DNA from: an uncultured Bacteroidia bacterium | GTDB lineage: Bacteria > Bacteroidota > Bacteroidia > Bacteroidales > UBA932 | DNA: 19,535 bases | Assembly: GCA_902767355.1 (NCBI GenBank) | Contig: CACXHG010000117.1 | Coordinates: forward strand, 1-19,535 | Direction: 5' to 3' | Part shown: positions 14,829 to 19,535 of the stretch, one piece after another | Layout: each line of letters opens with the position of its first letter | How positions within the stretch are numbered: position 1 is the first letter of the stretch | Program-made: the position numbers and the translations under genes | The notes under the pieces: model-generated | Database searches by the model: none | The model's input: only the letters and a program-made list of their open reading frames with translations | Told to the model about the DNA's origin: nothing

Positions 14829-15500
14829 TTATTTCTTGTTCTTCTTTACGATTTCGTCTATCATACCGTACTGGAGGGCGTCTTCTGCGCTCATCCAGTA
14901 GTCGCGGTCGGCGTCCTTGACAATCTGCTTGAAGGTCTTGCCGGTGTGGTCGGCCAGAATCTGATAGAGCTCGTCTTTGATTTTGAGGATTTCCTTGGCG
15001 GTAATCTCTATGTCGGAGGCCTGACCCTGCACGCCGCCCATGGGCTGGTGGATCATCACGCGGGAGTGGGGCAGGGCGCTGCGCTTGCCGCGGGTGCCGG
15101 CAGCCAGCAGTATGGAGGCCATCGACGCCGCCAGGCCGGTGCAGATGGTGTGCACGTCGCTGGAGATGGTCTGCATGGTGTCGTAGATGCCCAGGCCTGC
15201 ATACACCTCGCCGCCCGGCGAATTGATGTACAGGGAGATGTCGGTGTCATAGCCGTTGCTGTCCAGAAAGAGCAGCTGGGCCTGGATGATGTTGGCCACC
15301 TCGTCGTTGATTGGGCATCCCAGGAAGATGATGCGGTCCATCATCAGGCGGGAGAACACGTCCATCTGGGCCACGTTCAGCTGGCGTTCCTCGATGATCA
15401 TCGGGTTCATGTAGCTGGACACCAGCTTGCCATAGCCGTCGAGCGTCAGCGAGCTGATGCCGCGGTCCTTGACCGCATATTTCTCGAATTCTGATTTCAT
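14829..15500 (-). CDS. clpP: ATP-dependent Clp protease proteolytic subunit ClpP
   Basis: ClpP (223 residues) is the serine peptidase that forms the double heptameric chamber used by ClpX. The catalytic triad is visible as S126 (GLAASMAS), H151 (MIHQPMGG) and D200 (ADRDYWMSAEDALQYG). YINSPGGEVYAGLGIYDTM is the usual substrate-binding strand and oxyanion segment. Compared with mature Escherichia coli ClpP there are about 30 extra N-terminal residues, which may be a processed propeptide. It lies 6 bases after tig and 8 bases before clpX, the order conserved across many bacteria. Confidence 0.97.
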   Translation of the reverse strand: MKSEFEKYAVKDRGISSLTLDGYGKLVSSYMNPMIIEERQLNVAQMDVFSRLMMDRIIFLGCPINDEVANIIQAQLLFLDSNGYDTDISLYINSPGGEVYAGLGIYDTMQTISSDVHTICTGLAASMASILLAAGTRGKRSALPHSRVMIHQPMGGVQGQASDIEITAKEILKIKDELYQILADHTGKTFKQIVKDADRDYWMSAEDALQYGMIDEIVKKNKK

Positions 15501-15506
15501 ATCCGG

Positions 15507-16829
15507 TTATTTATTCATCTCGCGCATCTTTTCCAGGGAGATGCTCTTCTTGGTCAGGGTCGCAGTCTTCTTGATGAAGTCGATGGCAAGGTCGTTCTCC
15601 ACCTTCTCAAAGATGCGGCGGGCCTGCTGCTCGTCGGCGAGCATGCGGTTAGCGGCCTCTTTGGTCTGCTCTTCGGGCAGGGAAGACAGGCCGTACATGG
15701 CGTACTGGTAGTTCACATAGTTGCGGGCCTCTTTCTCCATGTCCTCCTTGGTGACCTTCAGGTCGTGGGCCTTCATGATCTGGCCGCGGATGATGTCCCA
15801 GCGGAAGTCCTTCATAAAGGCGTCGAACTCGCGGTCGATGTCCTCTGCGGTGAACTTGCCCTCGTTGGCTGCCAGCAGCCAGCGTTTGATGAAGCCGTCG
15901 GGGAGGGTGAGGTTAGCTTTCTTGATCATGTAGTCGCGCGCGTCCTGACCGAAGCGCCAGTCGCTCTCGCTCTGATATTCCTCTGCCAGGCGCTCGGCGA
16001 TCTTCTTGTCGAAGCCGGCGGCGTCCTTGACTGCGCCTTCGCCGAAGATCTTGTCGTAGGTCTCCTGGTTCTCCTCGGCGTCCTTGTAGGTCTTGACGCT
16101 CTTGACGGTCATTTTCCAGACGGGCTCCATGGCTGCCAGTTCCTCTTTCTTCATGCGGAGCATGGCTGCGCGGTCGGTCTCGTTGGCAAAGGTCTCCACA
16201 ACGTTCACATCGCGGCTGTCGCCCACTTTGAGGCCGACGTACTGCTTCTTGATCTCGTCGCTGGCCATGGAGCGCAGGGCCACGTAGGTGTCTTCGATGC
16301 GGGTGTCGCCCTGCTCGAAGTCGGCGGTCATGAAGTCATCCTCGCCCAGGGTCTCGGCGTCGGCCAGGGTGCCGAACTGCTTGAGCAGGTTCTGCTTGTA
16401 GTCGGCCTTGGCAGCCTCTGTGACCTTGACTTTATAATAAGGGATGTTATCCTCTGCGGTTACGTCTATGTCGGTATCGGGATAGAGACCGAGGTCGTAC
16501 TCGAAGGTCAGGCTTTCGCCGTTTTCCCAGTCGTTCTCAATTTCGCGCTCGCTGGGAAGGGGCTCGCCGATCACGCTGAGCTTGTTCTCCTCTATGTGCT
16601 TCGAGAGAGCTTCGCCCACCAGGGTGTTGATGACTTCGGCCATCGCCTGGTTGCCATAGAGCCGCTCTATCAGGGACATGGGGGCCATTCCGCGGCGGAA
16701 GCCCTTGATGTCTGCCTGGTGGCGGAAAGCGTTCAGTTTCTTCTTTCTGGGCTCTGCCCAATCGTTCTTCTCTACTGTGACGGTCAGCGTAAGGTTGTTC
16801 GCGTCAATTCTGTTCTCTTTAATCTGCAT
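15507..16829 (-). CDS. tig: Trigger factor chaperone
   Basis: Trigger factor (440 residues) binds the ribosome near the exit tunnel and shields nascent chains. The ribosome-docking signature GFRRGMAP is at 43-50 (GFRKGKVP in Escherichia coli). The C-terminal half is helical and charged, as expected for the substrate-holding arms. The region where the FKBP-type peptidyl-prolyl isomerase domain should be (about 150-240) has no recognisable FKBP active-site aromatic pattern and seems degenerate. The start is placed at the ATG at 16829 (MQIKENRIDANN), because the 14 further residues available upstream have no family character. It is the first gene of the operon. Confidence 0.95.
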   Translation of the reverse strand: MQIKENRIDANNLTLTVTVEKNDWAEPRKKKLNAFRHQADIKGFRRGMAPMSLIERLYGNQAMAEVINTLVGEALSKHIEENKLSVIGEPLPSEREIENDWENGESLTFEYDLGLYPDTDIDVTAEDNIPYYKVKVTEAAKADYKQNLLKQFGTLADAETLGEDDFMTADFEQGDTRIEDTYVALRSMASDEIKKQYVGLKVGDSRDVNVVETFANETDRAAMLRMKKEELAAMEPVWKMTVKSVKTYKDAEENQETYDKIFGEGAVKDAAGFDKKIAERLAEEYQSESDWRFGQDARDYMIKKANLTLPDGFIKRWLLAANEGKFTAEDIDREFDAFMKDFRWDIIRGQIMKAHDLKVTKEDMEKEARNYVNYQYAMYGLSSLPEEQTKEAANRMLADEQQARRIFEKVENDLAIDFIKKTATLTKKSISLEKMREMNK

Positions 16830-16868
16830 TTTAGTATATAATTGATTTCTAATCGGTATAAAGGGATG

Positions 16869-16902
16869 CAAAGTTAGTAAAAATTAGCTATTTTTGTACA
16901 AA
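16869..16902 (-). promoter_or_regulatory. Promoter of the tig-clpP-clpX-glycosyltransferase operon
   Basis: Minus-strand TTTG (16902-16899), 22 bases, then TAACTTTG (16876-16869). The second box matches TAnnTTTG exactly. The spacing is one base longer than the usual 19-21. Transcription would start near 16863, leaving a leader of about 35 bases before the ATG at 16829. The -33 box overlaps the expected start of transcription of the divergent dipeptidase gene. Confidence 0.55.
16889..16896 (+). promoter_or_regulatory. Possible -7 element for the dipeptidase-pyrF operon
   Basis: TATTTTTG fits TAnnTTTG and lies 17 bases before the ATG at 16914, predicting a very short leader. No TTTG-like -33 box is found 19-21 bases upstream, so support is partial. 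It is nested between the two promoter boxes of the divergent tig operon. Confidence 0.4.
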
Positions 16903-16913
16903 ATAGGCAGATT

Positions 16914-18266
16914 ATGAAACAATATATAAAAGAGAACGAATCCAGATTCTACGAAGAGCTCTTCTCGCTGCTGCGCATCCCTTCGGTGAGCAGCGAGCCT
17001 GAGCATAAAGCAGATATGGGCCGCTGCGCCAGCCGGCTGTGCGAGCTTTTGCTCTCCGCCGGGGCCGACAGCGCCCAGGTTTACCCCACCGCCGGCCATC
17101 CGGTGGTGTTCGCGCAGAAGTTGCTTTCTGCAGAGGCGCCCACCGTGCTGGTCTATGGCCACTACGATGTGCAGCCGGTAGATCCGATAGACGAGTGGAA
17201 GAGCGCGCCCTTCGAGCCCGAGATACGCGACGGCGCCATCTACGCCCGCGGTGCCAACGACGACAAAGGGCAGATATTCATGCATATAAAGGCCTTTGAA
17301 TACCTCTGTGCCAGCGGCCGGCTGCGCCACAATGTCAAGTTCATCTTCGAGGGCGAAGAGGAAATCAGCTCCCCCTCGCTGCCAGAGTGGGTTAAGGCGC
17401 ATAAGGATTTGCTTGCCTGCGACGTAATACTGGTGTCCGACACCACCATGATATCCGCCAAGGTGCCGTCTATCAACACCGGCATGCGCGGCCTGGCCTA
17501 TATGGAAATAGTGGTCAAGGGTCCGGATGCCGACCTGCACTCCGGGCACTACGGCGGTGCGGTGGCCAATCCGGCCAATGTGCTCTGCCAGATAATCGCC
17601 TCTCTGATAGATAAAGACGGCCGTGTGACCATAGAGGGCTTTTACGACGATGTCGTGGATCTTTCTTCAGACGAGCGTGCGATGCTCTCGAAGGCTCCCT
17701 TCAGCGAGCAGGAATTCCGTGACGAAATAGGCGTCCCGGGCCTTCGCGGGGAGCAGGGCTATACCACCCAGGAGAGGCGTTCCATCCGGCCCTGCCTGGA
17801 TGTTAACGGCATCGTGGGCGGCTTTACGGCAGAAGGGTCCAAGACCATCATCCCGCGCCAGGCCAGCGCCAAAGTGTCTATGCGCCTGGTACCCAACCAG
17901 CACTGCGAAAAGATAGCGGACCTGTTCCGCAAGCATATCGCCCGCATCGCGCCTTCCGACGTCATGGTAGAGGTCATAGAGCATCACGGCTGCGACGGCT
18001 TCCTGATTCCCGTCAGCTCCAAGGCCTATCAGGCTGCCTCCAGGGCTATGGGCGAGGTCTATGGCATAGAGCCGGTGCCCAGTCGCGGCGGCGGCAGCAT
18101 AGGCATCCTGGCCGACATGCAGCAGATCCTGGGCGCCGACCCGCTGCTGATGGGCTTCGGCCTGGAGCGCGACTTTATCCATTCTCCCAACGAAAGCTAC
18201 CTGCTGGACCAGCTCTTCAAGGGGATGGAGTCAATAGCATTATTCTATAAGTATTATGACAAGTAA
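16914..18266 (+). CDS. M20 family metallodipeptidase
   Basis: A 450-residue zinc peptidase of the M20 family, closest in layout to the carnosine-dipeptidase-like group. Expected metal ligands are H83 and D85 (GHYDVQP), D116 (ARGANDDKGQ), E150 with base E149 (FEGEEEIS), D176 (VSDTT) and the late His of FIHSPNE. DLHSGHYGG carries the lid-domain His that reaches the partner active site in dimeric relatives. No signal peptide is seen, so it should act in the cytoplasm on short peptides. Exact substrate is not readable from sequence. It overlaps the next gene, pyrF, by 11 bases, so the two form a tight operon. Confidence 0.92.
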   Translation: MKQYIKENESRFYEELFSLLRIPSVSSEPEHKADMGRCASRLCELLLSAGADSAQVYPTAGHPVVFAQKLLSAEAPTVLVYGHYDVQPVDPIDEWKSAPFEPEIRDGAIYARGANDDKGQIFMHIKAFEYLCASGRLRHNVKFIFEGEEEISSPSLPEWVKAHKDLLACDVILVSDTTMISAKVPSINTGMRGLAYMEIVVKGPDADLHSGHYGGAVANPANVLCQIIASLIDKDGRVTIEGFYDDVVDLSSDERAMLSKAPFSEQEFRDEIGVPGLRGEQGYTTQERRSIRPCLDVNGIVGGFTAEGSKTIIPRQASAKVSMRLVPNQHCEKIADLFRKHIARIAPSDVMVEVIEHHGCDGFLIPVSSKAYQAASRAMGEVYGIEPVPSRGGGSIGILADMQQILGADPLLMGFGLERDFIHSPNESYLLDQLFKGMESIALFYKYYDK

Positions 18267-19056
18267 TCAGCTATACGCCCAGATCAAGGCCAAGGCGAGC
18301 TATCTGTGCGTGGGCCTGGATCCTGACCTGGAAAAGATTCCCGCCTGTCTGCAAGGCGAAAAATATCCGCTCTTTATCTTCTGCCGCGAGATTGTAGATG
18401 CCACTGCGGCCACTGCGGTCTGCTTCAAGCCCAACACCGCTTTTTTCGAGTGCTACGGCAGCTGGGGCTGGCAGCAGCTGGAGATGACCGTCGGCTACAT
18501 CAAGGAGCACTACCCCGAGATAATGGTGATTGCCGACGCCAAGCGCGGCGATATAGGCAATACCGCAGGCCGCTATGCAAAGGCTTTCTTCGAGAATATG
18601 CCCTGCGACGCCGTGACCCTGTCGCCCTACATGGGCCGCGATGCGATAGCCCCCTTCCTGGCCTACGAAGGCAAGTGGGCTGTGGTGCTGGGTCTTACAT
18701 CCAATGCCTCCGCAGCCGATTTCGAGCTGGAAGGCGGGCTGTACAAGAGCGTGATATCCAAGGCTATGGAATGGGGCACGCCCGACAATCTGATGTTTGT
18801 GGCAGGGGCGACGCGCCCCGAAATGCTGGGCGAGATACGCAGCATCTGTCCCGACAATTTCCTGCTGGTGCCCGGCGTAGGAGCCCAGGGCGGCAGTGTG
18901 GCGGAAGTGGCCAAGTATGGCCTGAACATGCGCTGCGGCCTGCTGGTCAACTCCTCCCGAGGGATTATCTATGCCTCTACGGGCGAAGATTTTGCCGAAG
19001 CCGCCGCGGCGGCAGCCGACTCCCTCGCAGCCCAGATGCGCCCCGGCCTTGGCTAA
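18256..19056 (+). CDS. pyrF: Orotidine 5'-phosphate decarboxylase (subfamily 2)
   Basis: PyrF (266 residues) decarboxylates OMP to UMP, the last step of pyrimidine nucleotide synthesis. The catalytic D-x-K-x-x-D array is D94-A-K96-R-G-D99 in ADAKRGDIGNT. GLDPDLEKIP (20-29), FKPNTAFFECYG (57-68), SPYMGRDAI, LVPGVGAQGG (phosphate loop) and VNSSRGIIYA are also typical. The length and the GNT following the catalytic motif fit the longer subfamily found in Bacteroidota and Actinobacteria. The ATG lies within the last codons of the dipeptidase gene (11-base overlap), which implies coupled translation. A hairpin over its stop codon may terminate it. Confidence 0.97.
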   Translation: MTSNQLYAQIKAKASYLCVGLDPDLEKIPACLQGEKYPLFIFCREIVDATAATAVCFKPNTAFFECYGSWGWQQLEMTVGYIKEHYPEIMVIADAKRGDIGNTAGRYAKAFFENMPCDAVTLSPYMGRDAIAPFLAYEGKWAVVLGLTSNASAADFELEGGLYKSVISKAMEWGTPDNLMFVAGATRPEMLGEIRSICPDNFLLVPGVGAQGGSVAEVAKYGLNMRCGLLVNSSRGIIYASTGEDFAEAAAAAADSLAAQMRPGLG

Positions 19057-19077
19057 TATCTTTTTGTTTTTAGCCGA
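19049..19077 (+). terminator. Possible pyrF terminator overlapping the rho promoter
   Basis: TTGGCTAA (19049-19056) pairs with TTAGCCGA (19070-19077): 8 bp including one T-G wobble, with a T-rich 13-base loop, followed by TTTATTCTT. The stem begins over the last codons and stop of pyrF. The loop contains the -33 box of the rho promoter. The stem is short and not GC-rich, so it may be weak. Confidence 0.4.
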
Positions 19078-19093
19078 TTTATTCTTACTTTTG
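19063..19093 (+). promoter_or_regulatory. Promoter of rho
   Basis: TTTG at 19063-19066, exactly 19 bases, then TACTTTTG at 19086-19093. Both boxes match the Bacteroidota consensus (TTTG, N19-21, TAnnTTTG) with no mismatch, making this the best promoter in the window. Transcription should begin near 19100, about 50 bases before the ATG at 19149. Confidence 0.8.
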
Positions 19094-19105
19094 TGCATCC
19101 TAATA

Positions 19106-19129
19106 CGGGAGTGGCTTTCTCGACTCCCG
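19106..19129 (+). promoter_or_regulatory. Stem-loop in the rho leader
   Basis: CGGGAGT (19106-19112) and ACTCCCG (19123-19129) form a perfect 7-bp stem with a 10-base loop, beginning only about 6 bases after the predicted transcription start. No T-tract follows, so it is not a normal terminator. A 5' mRNA stabiliser or a Rho-sensing element are possible roles; neither is shown. Confidence 0.5.
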
Positions 19130-19148
19130 GGATAATCAAAATTTATAT

Positions 19149-19535
19149 ATGTACGACATAATCGAACTCAACGGCAAGAGTAGGGAAGAATTGGTTGAGA
19201 TTGCCAAGAAGCTTAAAGTTAAGAAACCTGAATCCATCTCGGACAAGGATTTGGTATATGTGATTCTTGACGAACAGGCCATTCAGAGCAGTGAGCCCAT
19301 CAAAAGAACCCGCACCGTAAAAGCTAAAACATCCAAGAAACAGAATGATACGCCTGCTGCAGAGCAGGCCGAACCCCAGCCCGTCAAGCGCGGCCGCAAG
19401 CCCAAGGCAGCCAGCGAGCCCGTGGAAGCGCCCGCACCGAAGGCAGAAGCCCCCGCGGCAGAAGAGGCCAAACCCGCACGCAAGCGTGGCCGCAAGCCCA
19501 AGGCCGAGGCAGAAGCAGCGGCAGCCCAGCCGGCA
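19149..19535 (+). CDS. rho: Transcription termination factor Rho (3' truncated by window end)
   Basis: The first 129 codons of rho, open to the last base. MYDIIELNGKSREELVEIAK starts the helical Rho_N domain (about 1-45), ending ILDEQAI as in other Bacteroidota Rho proteins. After it comes a low-complexity stretch rich in Ala, Pro, Glu and Lys with two copies of KRGRKPKA (80-87 and 112-119), resembling AT-hook cores. This is the start of the long disordered insertion that Bacteroidota Rho proteins carry between Rho_N and the RNA-binding domain; in Bacteroides thetaiotaomicron the insertion has been linked to phase separation. The RNA-binding and ATPase domains lie beyond the window. Start supported by the family N-terminus and the upstream promoter. 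Confidence 0.93.
   Translation, partial: MYDIIELNGKSREELVEIAKKLKVKKPESISDKDLVYVILDEQAIQSSEPIKRTRTVKAKTSKKQNDTPAAEQAEPQPVKRGRKPKAASEPVEAPAPKAEAPAAEEAKPARKRGRKPKAEAEAAAAQPA

Noticed and set aside
15765..16841. A 358-codon open frame antisense to tig
   Set aside because: Covers trigger factor on the other strand; repetitive hydrophobic Val/Leu/Gly/Asp sequence without family features.
16830..16871. Upstream start extending tig by 14 residues
   Set aside because: The extension would include the predicted leader next to the -7 box; MQIKEN is the usual family start.
1..19535. CRISPR array, tRNA, insertion sequence or phage genes
   Set aside because: No regularly spaced repeats, cloverleaf-like sequences, transposase or integrase motifs, or terminal inverted repeats were seen.

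Overview
The window looks like chromosomal core sequence from a fairly GC-rich member of the Bacteroidales (Bacteroidota). Three things point there. Promoter-like sequences fit the Bacteroidota consensus TTTG-N19-21-TAnnTTTG, and the one before rho is an exact match. The genes are a six-gene Na+-translocating NADH:quinone reductase operon, a tig-clpP-clpX cluster, and a Rho factor with the long Ala/Pro/Lys-rich insertion known in this phylum. Most starts lack a Shine-Dalgarno sequence and have A/T-rich leaders. I cannot fix the family or genus. No tRNA, rRNA, CRISPR array, insertion sequence, integrase or phage gene was seen.

Layout, left to right. (1) The end of an unknown membrane protein and yraN (+) face pcrA/uvrD (-), with a pcrA terminator hairpin between them. 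(2) A short divergent promoter region separates pcrA from nqrABCDEF (+, 3273-9067), which ends in a strong intrinsic terminator. (3) A convergent spacer (9138-9268) holds two similar GC-rich hairpins of unknown role. (4) A single von Willebrand factor A lipoprotein gene (-) has its own minus-strand terminator. (5) rfbA-rfbB (+) start the dTDP-sugar pathway; rfbB shares its stop tetranucleotide CTAG with the opposing operon. (6) The minus-strand operon tig-clpP-clpX-glycosyltransferase (16829 down to 12654) has gaps of 6 and 8 bases, then an 8-base overlap. (7) An M20 dipeptidase gene overlaps pyrF by 11 bases (+). (8) The start of rho (+) runs off the window.

How the genes work together. Nqr oxidises NADH, reduces quinone and pumps Na+; its flavin-attachment threonines are visible in NqrB and NqrC. 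Trigger factor, ClpP and ClpX form a folding and degradation unit. RfbA and RfbB make dTDP-4-keto-6-deoxyglucose for surface glycans. The family-2 glycosyltransferase may act on the same kind of product, yet it is tied to the clpX transcript rather than to rfbAB. PyrF supplies UMP. Rho and PcrA both act around transcription, and both carry long low-complexity segments here.

I see no convincing new multi-gene system. The observations most worth checking are the clpX-glycosyltransferase overlap, the Cys-rich tail of NqrC, the SCAT flavinylation site of NqrB, the paired hairpins at 9172-9256, the strand-specific G-U-rich terminators, and the compact pyrF/rho junction.
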